From Ruegeria atlantica (GTDB taxonomy: Bacteria > Pseudomonadota > Alphaproteobacteria > Rhodobacterales > Rhodobacteraceae): 50,163 bases of DNA. The position numbers were made by a program, and so were the translations under genes. The stretch is from contig WQBJ01000026.1 in NCBI GenBank assembly GCA_013032095.1, forward strand, positions 1 to 50,163, written 5' to 3'. This document shows, one piece after another, positions 1 through 10,886 of the stretch. The notes beneath the pieces were generated by a model. That model did no database searches and was not told the origin of the DNA. It worked only from the letters and a program-made list of their open reading frames with translations. Position 1 is the stretch's first letter. Each line of letters begins with the position of its first letter.

Positions 1-2
1 AG

Positions 3-203
3 GAGTGCGAACGCCGCGACCGCAAAGGCCTGTACAAGCTGGCACGCGAAGGCAAAATCAAGGAGTTCACCGGCATCTCGGACCCCTACGATGTACCGCA
101 GAACCCTGAACTTAGCGTCGAGACCGAAAATGTCGACGTCGACAACTGCGCCCATCAGGTGCTGCTCAAGCTGGAAAGCATGGGTCTGATCGCTGCGTCC
201 TAA
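3..203 (+). CDS. cysC: Adenylylsulfate (APS) kinase, C-terminal part (5' truncated)
   Basis: The first 66 codons visible are the end of an APS kinase, which phosphorylates adenosine 5'-phosphosulfate to PAPS in sulfate assimilation. The stretch RKGLYKLAREGKIKEFTGI followed by SDPYDVPQNPEL matches the conserved C-terminal region of CysC, including the FTGI.DPYE/D signature. The start lies outside the window, so it cannot be told whether this is a stand-alone CysC or the C-terminal domain of a fused sulfate adenylyltransferase/APS kinase (Sat-CysC), a fusion seen in related bacteria. The gene ends with TAA and is followed directly by an intrinsic terminator. Confidence 0.85.
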   Translation, partial: ECERRDRKGLYKLAREGKIKEFTGISDPYDVPQNPELSVETENVDVDNCAHQVLLKLESMGLIAAS

Positions 204-221
204 ACGCTGCTGAGATTTGAT

Positions 222-253
222 AAACGGCCTCCTTTTTTGGGGGCCGTTTTTAT
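222..253 (+). terminator. Intrinsic terminator after cysC
   Basis: An 8-bp GC-containing stem (AAACGGCC / GGCCGTTT) with a short loop is followed by a T-rich tract, 19 bases after the cysC stop codon. Confidence 0.85.
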
Positions 254-636
254 TTAACCGCGGATGACCTCGCGCGCGCCTTGATTCAGTTGCGAGGCCT
301 GATCCAGGCTTTATCGGTTCATTTCCCGCAGCGCCCCGCCACCAGGTTCTGATCCAAGTCTGCTAGGCGATGGCTCTGCCCCTCTTCCGCACGCAGGCGC
401 GAACGGCCCGACTTTCCAAATCGCCATACTTCGCTGCCTTGTCCTGGTTGGTCTGCAGATACGGCAAGCGCGCGGCAGAGTTCTCGATCGAGGTCGGATA
501 CATGGCCCGATGGTTAGTGCCACCGTCTTGCCGATCAGGGCAGCCCTCTGGCCAGATTGACCCGACAAAGGAACCGAACCCAGCATCGGTCCTAGACGAT
601 GCCCATAGGGCATAATGGAGATAGCAGCCTTGGTCG
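254..636. other. Intergenic region without a convincing gene
   Basis: No ORF here has recognisable family features. The best candidate is a 46-codon ORF on the minus strand (363-503) starting at ATG with a charged C-terminal tail (KYGDLESRAVRACVRKRG), but it has no visible Shine-Dalgarno sequence. A longer overlapping minus frame (311-817) runs into the 3' end of the PhzF gene and has the skewed Arg/Pro composition of a shadow frame. The region could be the decayed remains of a gene. Confidence 0.4.
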
Positions 637-1521
637 TTAGATGACTTCTGGCAGATCGACTTCGCCCCGCATCAGCACATGGCCGCAGCCCGCGACCTTG
701 ACGCCCGTCATTGCGTCCGAAGGCCCGACACGCGTGACGAGGGCCTGACCGGGCCGCCCCATGTTGTGGCCTTGCTCGGCTACGAAACTTTCCTTGGACA
801 TTAGCCCGTACTTCCACAAATAGGCCGCCATTGCGCCTGTGGCCGAGCCTGTGAAAGGGTCTTCGGCAGGGCTGGGCGGCGCCATTAGCAAGCGCGAAAA
901 CGTATCACCCGCATCCGTTGCCCCCTTGAGCGTTACGAGGAAAGGTTCGGCCATGTCCGACCCGGAAAATCCGGCTTTTGCAGATACATTGCGCAAAGCC
1001 CCCACATTCAAAGTCGCAGCGCGCAAAGCTTCGTGATCGCGCAGGACCGTGATGCAGAATGGCAAGCCAGTAGATACAAACTGCGGTGGAGAGACAATCG
1101 CATCCTCGGGAAGACTGACAGCGGCGGCAACCAGATCGGCAGGTACAAGATTGCCAAACTTCGGCGCCACCTGCGTCATCTCGATCTCATCTTCGTTCAG
1201 TCGGATTGAGACAACCCCCGCGCCCGTTTCAAGCGTCAGCGCGTCACCGTCAAACAGGCCACGTGACCGCATCGCTGCCACGGTCGCAATGGTGGGATGC
1301 CCAGCGAACGGGATTTCCTGACTGGCGAGAAAGTAGCGCACCCTTATATCCGCCACATCAGACGGCCCCGTGAAGGTGCATTCGACAAGAGAGGTTTCGC
1401 GGACATAAGCCGTACAGACCTTTTCGGACAAAACCGCCCCGCCATGAACCACTGCGCACCCGTTGCCTCCAAAGGCCCGGTCGCTGAAGGCGTCTACCCA
1501 GTCAAAGTCAAACCAGCTCAT
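637..1521 (-). CDS. PhzF family isomerase/epimerase
   Basis: The 294-residue protein has the PhzF (phenazine biosynthesis-like) fold signature: FGGNGCAVV near residues 17-25, an acidic residue at position 47 (VECTFTGP) where the family carries its catalytic Glu, the GHPT motif near residue 74, and DPFTGSATGA in the C-terminal half, matching the family's DP.TGSA motif. PhzF-fold proteins isomerise small metabolites by proton transfer; only a few, such as PhzF itself, have known substrates, so no substrate can be given. Length agrees with the family (about 260-300). It follows DUF1150 on the same strand after 95 bases and may be read from the hsp20 promoter. Confidence 0.85.
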   Translation of the reverse strand: MSWFDFDWVDAFSDRAFGGNGCAVVHGGAVLSEKVCTAYVRETSLVECTFTGPSDVADIRVRYFLASQEIPFAGHPTIATVAAMRSRGLFDGDALTLETGAGVVSIRLNEDEIEMTQVAPKFGNLVPADLVAAAVSLPEDAIVSPPQFVSTGLPFCITVLRDHEALRAATLNVGALRNVSAKAGFSGSDMAEPFLVTLKGATDAGDTFSRLLMAPPSPAEDPFTGSATGAMAAYLWKYGLMSKESFVAEQGHNMGRPGQALVTRVGPSDAMTGVKVAGCGHVLMRGEVDLPEVI

Positions 1522-1616
1522 GTCAAACGCCCTCCGATATGCGACCCTTCCAGGTTCGCATATCTCGCCTTTAGGGCGGCTGATGTCACGGAGAAATTCG
1601 CCCGCGGTGGGCTGTA

Positions 1617-1841
1617 TTAGTGCACGGCCACCGGAGAAAAGTCGTGCTCGCGCGCTAAAACGAAGGCCAGCTTACGGTCGGCGACCAGCGCCAACTGCTG
1701 ACCATCGGAATCGTGGACCGCATAAAGCTGATCTAGATCACCGGCCTGTTCACGCACTTCCCGAGGCAGATCGGCGACGTCGACTGCTTTTACATAAACG
1801 ATCCGGTCGCCTTCAGCGTTCAGTTCGATAGGTGTATTCAT
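1617..1841 (-). CDS. DUF1150 family small protein
   Basis: This 74-residue acidic protein matches DUF1150 (PF06620), an alphaproteobacterial family of unknown function. Features visible are the central hydrophobic/acidic segment around VKAVDVADLPREV and the run LYAVHDSDGQQLALV. It starts 5 bases after the hsp20 stop codon, and the two are clearly one transcription unit; the pairing of DUF1150 with a small heat-shock protein is common in this group and suggests a stress-related role (inference). Confidence 0.8.
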   Translation of the reverse strand: MNTPIELNAEGDRIVYVKAVDVADLPREVREQAGDLDQLYAVHDSDGQQLALVADRKLAFVLAREHDFSPVAVH

Positions 1842-1846
1842 AGCTC

Positions 1847-2260
1847 TTACCCCTTCTTTATATTGATCGTTTGCACCACGGTTTCGGGAATGGCTCGGGT
1901 CAGATCCACATGCAGCAGCCCATTTTCCATGATCGCCTCGCCTACTTCGACACCGTCGGCCAGCACGAACATACGCTGGAACTGACGCGCGGCGATGCCT
2001 CGATGCAGAAATATGCGTCCCTCGCTGTCGTCGCGTTGACGGCCCCGGATCACCAACTGGCGATCCTCGATAGTGATCGACAAATCCTCTTCCGCAAAAC
2101 CGGCCACGGCCAGTGTGATGCGGTACGAAAAATCCGAAGTCTGTTCGATGTTATAGGGCGGGTATCCTTCATTACCAGCCTTTGCAGACCGTTCCAGAAG
2201 GCGTTCCAACTGCTCGAACCCCAATAGATGCGGGTATGAGCCAAGAGTAAGTTTTGACAC
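1847..2260 (-). CDS. Hsp20/IbpA-type small heat-shock protein
   Basis: Small heat-shock proteins hold unfolding proteins in a refoldable state without ATP. The protein has an alpha-crystallin domain from about residue 35 to 130, with DFSYRITLAVAGFAEEDLSI and the family's GLL signature near the C-terminus (ENGLLHVDL). The reading frame stays open 50 codons further upstream, but the start is placed at GTG because AAAGGA lies 9 bases before it and the upstream codons have no family similarity; this gives 137 residues, the usual size of IbpA-like proteins. A promoter of heat-shock type lies about 70 bases upstream. Confidence 0.88.
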   Translation of the reverse strand: MSKLTLGSYPHLLGFEQLERLLERSAKAGNEGYPPYNIEQTSDFSYRITLAVAGFAEEDLSITIEDRQLVIRGRQRDDSEGRIFLHRGIAARQFQRMFVLADGVEVGEAIMENGLLHVDLTRAIPETVVQTINIKKG

Positions 2261-2327
2261 GTATTTTCGTCCTTTATTGCCAAAGCGACGTGTTTTGCGG
2301 CCCCGTTTTGGCAACCGCGTAGAATAG

Positions 2328-2357
2328 AATATGGGAATATGCAGAGATGTCCACAAG
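2328..2357 (-). promoter_or_regulatory. Candidate RpoH (sigma-32) promoter for hsp20
   Basis: Read on the minus strand: CTTGTGG, 15 bases, then CCCATATT. This resembles the sigma-32 consensus (CTTGAAA, then CCCCAT) and places transcription roughly 60 bases before the hsp20 GTG. Pattern match only. Confidence 0.6.
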
Positions 2358-2424
2358 GTCTGGCCGGATAAACCCTGACACACTATCTTGTGTGGTAAGC
2401 ACCACAACAAACACTGAGTCGCTC

Positions 2425-2649
2425 ATGAATGCGCCCACCGATCTATCGATGAAAACAGACGAGGTTTTGCGGGTTGAACTGGAGGTTTTCCGCCGCCAGC
2501 ACCGTGATCTGGACGAGGCGATCGAGGCGCTACAAGCCACCGGCACCGCCGATCAGTTGACGATCAAGCGCCTAAAAAAGCAAAAGCTGCGGCTGAAGGA
2601 CATCATTCGGCTGATCGAAGACCGCCTGACACCTGATATCATTGCGTAA
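2425..2649 (+). CDS. DUF465 (YdcH-like) small coiled-coil protein
   Basis: The 74-residue product contains the DUF465 (PF04325) pattern: a helix with HRDLDEAIEAL and a second helix with the LKKQKLRLKDII core, followed by a short tail. Function is unknown; the family forms short helical hairpins. The ATG at this position gives the usual length; the frame is open 26 codons upstream, but that part overlaps the divergent hsp20 promoter and has no family similarity. Divergent from hsp20. Confidence 0.8.
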   Translation: MNAPTDLSMKTDEVLRVELEVFRRQHRDLDEAIEALQATGTADQLTIKRLKKQKLRLKDIIRLIEDRLTPDIIA

Positions 2650-2735
2650 CGCCGCTCCTGTCGACACTAGAAGCTTAGCACTCACCCCGTCAGCTCAACC
2701 AAAGAGCGATTGAGCTGACGAGACGGAATGCCAAA

Positions 2736-4121
2736 TTAAGGCGAAATGTTTGCATTAGCGCTGAAGAAATTGGTTGGATCGTATTTCCGTTTAACTTCTT
2801 TCAACTGAATCAGGTTTTCGCCAAAAGCCATTTCTATCGCACTGTCTTCATCGGCACCCAGGTAGTTCAGATAGGTTCCACCCGTTGAAAACGGTGCCAT
2901 TGCATCGTGCATCTTGCGTGCCCATGCAATCTGATCCGCGTCGTCGGCCGGGTCGGTCCAAAGCGGCAAAATCGCGATCAGGTAGTCGTGCCCGCGCTGC
3001 GCAAAGGCGTTATCGCCATTTGCTTTGGATTTGGCCGCACCGGCGCAGTGTTCAATCAGAATTCCGGAACCTGGTATCGTCATGCCTTCGGAATGCTCAA
3101 CGATCATGTCGATCGCCTCGTCCGTCAGCGCTTTGAGGTAAGCCGACTTCCAATAGTTCCGACTGCCGGGGCCATAGGCTGCGTCCAACATAGATTGCTT
3201 GGCCGGGAAAGGCATCTCCTGCACGTCGACAACCAACGGTTCACAGATTTCTGTCAAGGGCTTTATGGCTTGGTGCCCGGCTTCCTTGTCGTCACCAATC
3301 CAACACGGCACCAACGCCGTCAGCGGTGTTCCGTCCGGCCCCCAAAGCAGCGCAGCATATGCCGTGAGCTCATCCGGTGCCCGTGACATGACCTCACGGT
3401 AACCGCGAAGAACTTTGGAAGCGGCCTCTCGCGGAAACGCAATCAAGCCACCCAATACCGTGGAAAGAGGGTATGCCTTATAAAGAAAAGACGTCACCAC
3501 TCCGAAATTGCCACTGCCCCCACAGATCCCCCAATAAAGATCGGGATTGTTGTTTGCGCTGGCTGTTCTGATCGACCCATCCGCCGTGACGACTTCGGCT
3601 TCAATGACGTTGTCACAGGCCGGACCATATTTGCGCGCCAGCCAACCAAACCCACCGCCTGTCGTCAGGCCACCTATTCCGGTCTTTGAAACAATGCCCA
3701 AAGGTACGGCGAGGCCGTGCAGGTGCGTTTCACGATCCACGTCACCCAACAAAGCCCCACCCTGAGCGCGCACGGTCTGGGCGTCCGGGTCGACATGCAC
3801 CGCGCGCATATTCGACAGATCAATAACAAGCCCGTCGTCGCAGACTGCGCGCCCACCCACATTATGGCCGCCCCCTCGGATTGAAACCAGAATGTTGTTC
3901 TCAAATGCGAACCTGGCAGCTGCGGCGACGTCGCCGGTGCCCTGACACCGAAGGATGGCCCCGGGGTATTTGTCGATCAAGGCGTTCCATATGCTGCGCG
4001 CACTGTCGTACTCTGCGTCACCGGGCAAAATTAGCGCCCCGCGAATTTGCGTTCTGAACTCTTCAATGCTGTCTTGCGGCACGGCTTTGCCGTCCCGATC
4101 TTTCAAAACTGTAGCTGTCAT
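2736..4121 (-). CDS. FAD-linked oxidase, berberine-bridge-enzyme (BBE) type
   Basis: A 461-residue flavoprotein of the FAD_binding_4 plus BBE family. The FAD-binding part contains IRGGGHNVGGR (residues 81-91), whose His is the usual site of covalent FAD attachment, and GICGGSGNFGVVTSF, whose Cys can be the second attachment point, so bicovalent flavin is plausible. The C-terminal BBE segment ends with KYDPTNFF. Enzymes of this family oxidise sugars, alkaloids or other alcohols; the substrate is not predictable. The chosen ATG is preceded by an excellent AAGGAGG ribosome binding site; an in-frame ATG 28 codons upstream lacks one. Divergent from purE and apparently a single-gene unit. Confidence 0.87.
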   Translation of the reverse strand: MTATVLKDRDGKAVPQDSIEEFRTQIRGALILPGDAEYDSARSIWNALIDKYPGAILRCQGTGDVAAAARFAFENNILVSIRGGGHNVGGRAVCDDGLVIDLSNMRAVHVDPDAQTVRAQGGALLGDVDRETHLHGLAVPLGIVSKTGIGGLTTGGGFGWLARKYGPACDNVIEAEVVTADGSIRTASANNNPDLYWGICGGSGNFGVVTSFLYKAYPLSTVLGGLIAFPREAASKVLRGYREVMSRAPDELTAYAALLWGPDGTPLTALVPCWIGDDKEAGHQAIKPLTEICEPLVVDVQEMPFPAKQSMLDAAYGPGSRNYWKSAYLKALTDEAIDMIVEHSEGMTIPGSGILIEHCAGAAKSKANGDNAFAQRGHDYLIAILPLWTDPADDADQIAWARKMHDAMAPFSTGGTYLNYLGADEDSAIEMAFGENLIQLKEVKRKYDPTNFFSANANISP

Positions 4122-4219
4122 GGGTTCCTCCTTGGGAACTAATGCCCCAAAGAAACTATACACGAATTCGAATGTATTTTCAGCAGGCCACCAAATGGCC
4201 GTCAAATCCGTATACTACA

Positions 4220-4247
4220 TTGCCTCCGGGTCCGATTTGGCTATAGT
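4220..4247 (+). promoter_or_regulatory. Candidate sigma-70 promoter for purEK
   Basis: TTGCCT and TATAGT are separated by 16 bases, ending 33 bases before the purE ATG. Reasonable match to the housekeeping consensus. Confidence 0.5.
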
Positions 4248-4280
4248 GCGCGCTCTTTCGAAAGGCAGGGACGCAAGCGG

Positions 4281-4769
4281 ATGAGCGATGTGAAAGTAGG
4301 GATCATCATGGGCAGCCAGTCGGACTGGCCCACGATGAAAGAAGCCGCAAATATTCTGGATGAGCTGGGCATCGCGTATGAAAAGCGTATCGTCTCGGCG
4401 CACCGCACACCCGGTCGCTTGTGGGACTATGGCAAGACCGCAGCATCCCGCGGACTGCATGTGATTATTGCTGGGGCCGGAGGAGCCGCGCACCTGCCCG
4501 GCATGATGGCCTCGAAGACGCGGATACCTGTGATCGGTGTTCCCGTGCAGACGCGGGCGCTGTCAGGTGTCGACTCGCTCTATTCCATCGTGCAAATGCC
4601 CAAAGGGTTTCCTGTAGCGACCATGGCGATTGGTTCCGCTGGCGGAGCAAATGCGGGTCTGATGGCGGCTGGCATTTTGGCCCTGCAGGATGACGCGTTG
4701 GCCCAGCGGCTGGACGCTTGGCGCGAGGCATTGTCTGCCTCGATCCCCGAGGAGCCTGTCGATGAGTGA
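4281..4769 (+). CDS. purE: N5-carboxyaminoimidazole ribonucleotide mutase (PurE class I)
   Basis: PurE moves the carboxyl group of N5-CAIR to give CAIR in de novo purine synthesis. The 162-residue sequence has the class I hallmarks: [10 protein letters not shown] at residues 10-19, the catalytic-loop SAHRTP, the glycine-rich [11 protein letters not shown], and the motif [16 protein letters not shown]. It overlaps purK by 8 bases, so translation of the two is probably coupled; the PurK partner confirms the bacterial two-step route (PurK then PurE) rather than a single-step class II PurE. Confidence 0.97.
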   Translation: MSDVKVGIIMGSQSDWPTMKEAANILDELGIAYEKRIVSAHRTPGRLWDYGKTAASRGLHVIIAGAGGAAHLPGMMASKTRIPVIGVPVQTRALSGVDSLYSIVQMPKGFPVATMAIGSAGGANAGLMAAGILALQDDALAQRLDAWREALSASIPEEPVDE

Positions 4770-5829
4770 CGCACTGAAGCCCGGCGCAAAGATCGGAATT
4801 CTGGGCGGCGGCCAACTGGGCCGGATGCTGTCGGTTGCCGCCTCTCGTCTGGGATTTGCAACCCACGTCTATGAACCCGGCGCCAATCCACCCGCCGGAC
4901 AGGTAGCAGACCGAGTGACTACGGCGGCCTATGACGATGCGGACGCACTGAAAGCGTTTGCCGAGTCCGTCGACGTTATCACCTATGAATTCGAAAACAT
5001 CCCGACCGAGGCGCTGGACATCCTTGAGTCGCACCGCCCGATCCGTCCCGGCCGTGAGGCGCTGCGGGTCAGCCAGGACCGGCTGACCGAGAAGAAATTC
5101 CTGCAGGGGCTGGGCCTGCGAACCGCGCCGTTTGCGGATGTCACCGATCTGGCCAGCCTGAACGCGGCGATAGATCAGATCGGCACGCCTGCGATCCTGA
5201 AGACTCGTCGTTTTGGCTATGATGGCAAAGGGCAGGCGCGGCTACGCACGCCCGAAGATGTCGAAGCCGCTCTGGCCGATATGGCTGGCGCACCGGCGAT
5301 CCTTGAAGGGTTCGTGGAGTTCACACACGAAGTTTCGATCATCGCGGCTCGTGGTGTCGACGGACAGGTCGCATGTTTTGATCCGGGCGAGAACATCCAC
5401 CGCGACGGCATCCTGCACACCACGACGGTCCCTGCCCGCCTTCGCCCAGCACAGCGCACGGACGCAGTGCTGCTCGCCGCCAATATTCTGAACGCGCTGG
5501 ACTATGTCGGGGTGATGGGTGTCGAGTTGTTCGTGACGCCCGGCGATCTTATCGTGAATGAAATCGCGCCACGCGTGCATAACTCGGGCCATTGGACCCA
5601 GAATGGGTGTGCGGTTGATCAGTTTGAACAGCACATCCGCGCCGTTGCCGGGTGGCCTCTGGGCGACGGACAGCGGCATTCCGATGTGGTCATGGAGAAC
5701 CTGATCGGTGCCGACATGAATCGAGTGCCGGAGCTGGCACAGGAACGTGACGTGGCCCTGCACCTCTACGGTAAAGCCGAGGTAAAGGCTGGTCGCAAGA
5801 TGGGGCATTTCAACCGCATCTCACGGTAA
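4762..5829 (+). CDS. purK: N5-carboxyaminoimidazole ribonucleotide synthase (PurK)
   Basis: PurK is the ATP-grasp enzyme that makes N5-CAIR from AIR, bicarbonate and ATP, feeding PurE. The 355-residue product starts with a dinucleotide-fold-like [12 protein letters not shown], has the ATP-grasp core with [12 protein letters not shown] and [14 protein letters not shown] segments, and the metal-binding [14 protein letters not shown] motif. The ATG inside purE is chosen because it directly precedes the conserved N-terminus; the frame is open further upstream only as an overlap with purE. It ends one base before the convergent phnM-like gene, leaving no room for a separate terminator. Confidence 0.97.
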   Translation: MSDALKPGAKIGILGGGQLGRMLSVAASRLGFATHVYEPGANPPAGQVADRVTTAAYDDADALKAFAESVDVITYEFENIPTEALDILESHRPIRPGREALRVSQDRLTEKKFLQGLGLRTAPFADVTDLASLNAAIDQIGTPAILKTRRFGYDGKGQARLRTPEDVEAALADMAGAPAILEGFVEFTHEVSIIAARGVDGQVACFDPGENIHRDGILHTTTVPARLRPAQRTDAVLLAANILNALDYVGVMGVELFVTPGDLIVNEIAPRVHNSGHWTQNGCAVDQFEQHIRAVAGWPLGDGQRHSDVVMENLIGADMNRVPELAQERDVALHLYGKAEVKAGRKMGHFNRISR

Positions 5830-5830
5830 G

Positions 5831-6982
5831 TCAGCCCACGAACCGTGCCGCGATATCTCCAGCCATGTAGCTGACACGCCCACCCGCCAGCGTAGCAGCG
5901 ACGCGATGCGTTTCGGCGTCCAGGATTACCAGATCGGCGCGTTGGCCATGGGCCAGCGTGCCGCGATCCCGCAGTCCAAGAACGCGGGCAGGTCCGGATG
6001 AGACCAGCCCCCATGCCCCTGCCAGATCTACCAAACCAGACTTGGCGAGCATCAGCGCGGCGCGGCGCGGGCTGGGATAGTGGTAGTCCGAGGCAAGCGC
6101 ATCACAATAACCCATTGCAATAAGATCCAGCGCGCTGGCATTGCCCTTGTGCGATCCACCGCGCACGACATTGGGCGAGCCCAGAATGATATAATCCCCG
6201 GATGCGCGCGCGGCCTCGGCCGCTTCTGGCGTTTCGGGGAATTCGGCTATCTGCGCACCCCGCGCGCGCCAATCGGCGCGTGTCTGAGCAGTGGTGTCGT
6301 CATGGCTGCCCATGCGGACGCCCTGTTCTGCTAGCACCGCGCAAAGGTCATCCAGCGCTGCCGGAACCTCAGCGGTGCGGGCATGCATGGACAGAAGCAT
6401 TTCGAAATGAACGTCAGGGTTCCGCCCCGCTTTCAAAGCCTGCCCCGTCAAACGCGGCGGCTTGCGCCCTTCGGCAAGGCGGTCGTGCGGCAAATGATCG
6501 TTGAACACAACGTAAGGCACCTGCCATTTGGCAATCCGTTCGGGCAGTCCAGCATAGTCGTCCAGCATATGCGTCTCGAACCGCAATTGGGGCATAAGAT
6601 CGGTGACAACGCGATCTTTTACCGAGGCGATGGCGTCAAATACCTGCCCTGCAAATTCCGGGCCGCGAACCCCACCTTCCCAACTGTGAAACTGGGCAAG
6701 AACTGCAGTGGTTATACCATTCGCGGCCAGTTCGGCCTCGACCGAGAGGATCCCCTCCTCCATCTGTTTCATCGCCCCACGGCGCGGTGCGATGTGTCGT
6801 TCGAACCCATCCCCATGCAAATCAATGATGCCAGGCAGAACGAGGTAACCGGACAGATCCACCGAACGGCCAGTGTGATCAGACTGAATGACACCATCGG
6901 CCAGAGACAAATCGGCGTGCGTGATCCCTTGGTCCGGCAACAGCACCTCTGCGCCGGTCAGGGTCAGATTCAATGCGGTCAT
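5831..6982 (-). CDS. phnM: PhnM-like amidohydrolase (alpha-D-ribose 1-methylphosphonate 5-triphosphate diphosphatase family)
   Basis: PhnM removes pyrophosphate from the ribose-triphosphate-phosphonate intermediate of the C-P lyase pathway. The 383-residue protein has the amidohydrolase metal motif [13 protein letters not shown] (about residues 51-63), the PhnM-typical PRRGA and later HDDTTAQT and SDYHYPSP segments. No other phn genes are nearby: it sits at the end of an EamA transporter/hydrolase operon and overlaps the hydrolase stop by four bases (ATGA). It may serve a C-P lyase operon located elsewhere or act on another substrate; family assignment is solid, pathway role is inferred. Confidence 0.82.
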   Translation of the reverse strand: MTALNLTLTGAEVLLPDQGITHADLSLADGVIQSDHTGRSVDLSGYLVLPGIIDLHGDGFERHIAPRRGAMKQMEEGILSVEAELAANGITTAVLAQFHSWEGGVRGPEFAGQVFDAIASVKDRVVTDLMPQLRFETHMLDDYAGLPERIAKWQVPYVVFNDHLPHDRLAEGRKPPRLTGQALKAGRNPDVHFEMLLSMHARTAEVPAALDDLCAVLAEQGVRMGSHDDTTAQTRADWRARGAQIAEFPETPEAAEAARASGDYIILGSPNVVRGGSHKGNASALDLIAMGYCDALASDYHYPSPRRAALMLAKSGLVDLAGAWGLVSSGPARVLGLRDRGTLAHGQRADLVILDAETHRVAATLAGGRVSYMAGDIAARFVG

Positions 6983-7752
6983 TGCGATAGCTCCGAAACA
7001 GGTTCTGAGCAGTCCTGCCCGATACAGATTTCGTCGATGATATCCATCACTCCATCCAGCCAGGTGATCTGCGGATCGAATTGGCCAAATTCGATGAAAT
7101 GCAACGCCTGCGCCATCACACGGGGGTTGTTCATCATGAAGGTATGGGTCACCGGCAGAACGATATGATCTGCCATGCCCACAACCTTCGTAGTCTCGAT
7201 CGACACCTTGCCATCATCCCGGCCGTCAATCATTGACGAAAACAACGGATTTAAAGAGTTCTCACCCGCGATCACACCCAGCTCGAAATCTACTGGCGGC
7301 AATTTGCGCGGGATACCCTCGGGACCGGTACCCAGTGCCAACCCTGCAGGGCCATTCAGCATGCCGAACACCTCCCAAGCCCCCAGTTCATCTACCAACT
7401 GGCTGCCCTGGTTCGGCGGCCCAAGCATGACTACGCGACCCAAATTCTCGGGGTGATTGTCCTGTAGCCAATAGCGCAGCAGGATACCGCCCATCGAATG
7501 AGCGACGTTGTTTACTGGGTCGTCCCCGCAGGATGCGAAAGCGTCCGGCAGGGTTTGATTGGCCAGTTCCGGGATCGGCAGGTCGGTCGACGGATAACCT
7601 GGACGAACGACCGTGTAGCCATGCGCCTGGAACAGCTGTTCCATGATTGTAAATGAGGCCTCGGTCCGTGCTAATCCATGCAGAAGCACCACGCATTTCG
7701 CTTGCGCGACGGCGGGAACAAGGAACAGAAACAGGGCGAGCAAGTATCTCAT
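6979..7752 (-). CDS. Secreted alpha/beta-hydrolase, lipase-like
   Basis: The 257-residue protein starts with a signal peptide ([18 protein letters not shown]) and continues [15 protein letters not shown], the oxyanion-side motif of alpha/beta-hydrolases. The nucleophile elbow appears as NNVAHSMGG (GHSMGG-like, with Ala in place of the first Gly), and VTHTFMMNN contains a candidate catalytic His. Closest in look to the PGAP1/triacylglycerol-lipase-like group; probably acts in the periplasm. The start was put at this ATG because of the signal peptide; the open frame continuing upstream runs through the EamA gene and is a shadow. Overlaps phnM by four bases. Confidence 0.8.
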   Translation of the reverse strand: MRYLLALFLFLVPAVAQAKCVVLLHGLARTEASFTIMEQLFQAHGYTVVRPGYPSTDLPIPELANQTLPDAFASCGDDPVNNVAHSMGGILLRYWLQDNHPENLGRVVMLGPPNQGSQLVDELGAWEVFGMLNGPAGLALGTGPEGIPRKLPPVDFELGVIAGENSLNPLFSSMIDGRDDGKVSIETTKVVGMADHIVLPVTHTFMMNNPRVMAQALHFIEFGQFDPQITWLDGVMDIIDEICIGQDCSEPVSELSQ

Positions 7753-7790
7753 AGCCGCCAGATAAGGCTTAACCGGGCGCGATGAAACCC

Positions 7791-8633
7791 CTAGCGCGGT
7801 TTCAAGCGGAGGACAGCCAGCGCGATACCGCCCAACACCAGCACCGCCCCCAAGATCAGCCGAAGTCCGGCAATCTCTCCCAACAGAAGAACGCCACCAA
7901 TGATGGCGATGATTGGCACACTCAGTTGCACTACAGCTGCCGTACCGGGCGCCAGTTGCGGGAGAACACGATACCAGAGCGCATATCCCATGCCGGACGT
8001 GATGCCGCCGGAAACTGCTGCCAGCACGTAGCCTGCCCCGGTCATCTGCCAATCCCCTCCGAACGCCAGAAGGGCCAGCACAGTCACCGGCAGTGCAACG
8101 ACAAAATTGGCGGCCGTTCCGGCCAATGCGTCCGGCTCGGATCGCCCGACCAGTGAATAAATTCCCCAACCTATCCCGGCAGCAGTCATCAGAGCCGCTC
8201 CGGTCAGGTCGACCTGCACTGCGCCCGATGGCCAAAGCACATAGGCCAATCCCGTCAACGCAATCGCAGCGCCAGCCAGCTGGCGGGCGGTTGGGGCGTT
8301 GCCTTTCACAGACGTCACCGCGAACATGGTGATCTGCACTACCCCAAACAGGATCAGTGCGCCCAGCCCGGCATCCAGTGTCAGATAGGCCACCGAGAAC
8401 CCAATCATGTATAGCGCGAGCGACCCGGCCCCGGCGACCCTGCGCCGATTACGCAACGGCAAATGACCGGCCTTCAACCAAACCAGACAGGCCAGCACTA
8501 CAGCCCCGGTCAGAACCCGAACCACAGCGAACCCGGCAGGATCGCTGGCCCCGCTATCAATGGCCAGACGGTTCAGGATCGAATTCGCCGCAAAGGCGCA
8601 CATGGTCAGGGCGGTGAGAAGGAAAAGTCTCAT
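7791..8633 (-). CDS. EamA/DMT superfamily membrane transporter
   Basis: The 280-residue protein is almost entirely hydrophobic with about ten membrane segments in two similar halves, the layout of EamA (drug/metabolite transporter) permeases. Examples are [20 protein letters not shown] at the N-terminus, the small-residue-rich [20 protein letters not shown], and the C-terminal [16 protein letters not shown], matching the typical second-half motif ending in a Gly-Glu. Substrate unknown. First gene of a three-gene operon with the lipase-like protein (38 bases downstream) and PhnM. Confidence 0.85.
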   Translation of the reverse strand: MRLFLLTALTMCAFAANSILNRLAIDSGASDPAGFAVVRVLTGAVVLACLVWLKAGHLPLRNRRRVAGAGSLALYMIGFSVAYLTLDAGLGALILFGVVQITMFAVTSVKGNAPTARQLAGAAIALTGLAYVLWPSGAVQVDLTGAALMTAAGIGWGIYSLVGRSEPDALAGTAANFVVALPVTVLALLAFGGDWQMTGAGYVLAAVSGGITSGMGYALWYRVLPQLAPGTAAVVQLSVPIIAIIGGVLLLGEIAGLRLILGAVLVLGGIALAVLRLKPR

Positions 8634-8694
8634 ATCAATCGCATAGCGGCTTCATGGTGACTTGGACACTCACATACCTGCACGAGCGATGAAA

Positions 8695-8726
8695 CAAAAA
8701 ACGGGGCCGCCCGAAGGCGACCCCGT
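8695..8726 (-). terminator. Intrinsic terminator after groEL
   Basis: On the minus strand an 11-bp stem with one mismatch, closed by a TTCG loop, is followed by a run of six T, 25 bases after the groEL stop. Confidence 0.9.
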
Positions 8727-8751
8727 CGTTAAGCACTATGGCCTAAGCAGC

Positions 8752-10428
<1,677 letters not shown>

Positions 10429-10446
10429 TCAGAGAAAGCGCGCGGC

Positions 10447-10734
10447 TTACTCAATGATCCCCATGATGTCGCTTTCTTTCATCATCAGCAGCTCTTCGCC
10501 GTTGACCTGAACCTCGGTGCCCGACCATTTGCCGAACAGGATCTTGTCACCAGCTTTTACAGCCATTGCGATCAGCTCGCCGCTGTCCTTACGCGCGCCT
10601 TCGCCGGTTGCGACGACTTCGCCTTCGCTGGGCTTTTCTTTAGCGCTGTCAGGAATGATCAGGCCGCCTGCGGTTTTCTCTTCGCTCTCTACGCGGCGAA
10701 CCAGCACACGGTCATGAAGCGGTTTCAATGCCAT
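10447..10734 (-). CDS. groES: Co-chaperonin GroES (10 kDa)
   Basis: GroES caps the GroEL cavity. The 95-residue protein has [20 protein letters not shown], including the start of the mobile loop ([19 protein letters not shown]), and the C-terminal [13 protein letters not shown]. Ribosome binding site AAGGAG lies about 9 bases before the ATG. Its upstream region carries a CIRCE operator and a strong promoter, pointing to HrcA repression. Confidence 0.98.
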   Translation of the reverse strand: MALKPLHDRVLVRRVESEEKTAGGLIIPDSAKEKPSEGEVVATGEGARKDSGELIAMAVKAGDKILFGKWSGTEVQVNGEELLMMKESDIMGIIE

Positions 10735-10792
10735 CTTTGCAGCTCCTTGGGCTCAAAGTTTATCTATCCTCCCCTCGCCGACTGACGAGGCA

Positions 10793-10819
10793 TTAGCACT
10801 CGACCCTTGCGAGTGATAA
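10793..10819 (-). promoter_or_regulatory. CIRCE operator (HrcA site) of groESL
   Basis: TTAGCACTC, nine bases, GAGTGATAA: the CIRCE inverted repeat (consensus TTAGCACTC-N9-GAGTGCTAA) with one mismatch in the right arm. It begins seven bases downstream of the -10 element, so it would cover the transcription start and leader, the usual place for HrcA repression released on heat shock. Confidence 0.9.
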
Positions 10820-10826
10820 CGACGAA

Positions 10827-10859
10827 TAGCTAGGGGGTCCAAATCCCCGAGTCAACAAG
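10827..10859 (-). promoter_or_regulatory. groESL promoter (sigma-70, with overlapping sigma-32-like elements)
   Basis: On the minus strand TTGACT, 17 bases, TAGCTA forms a housekeeping promoter. In the same place CTTG, 18 bases, CCCCC resembles an RpoH promoter, so both sigma factors could use this site. Confidence 0.6.
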
Positions 10860-10886
10860 CTGTGATAGATTTTTTGTCAATCGGCC

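Noticed and set aside
5831..6982. A phosphonate (phn) operon
   Set aside because: Only PhnM is present; none of phnG-L or transport genes is near.
7753..8235. N-terminal extension of the lipase-like gene
   Set aside because: The frame runs antisense-free but out of frame through the EamA gene; the signal peptide begins at 7752.
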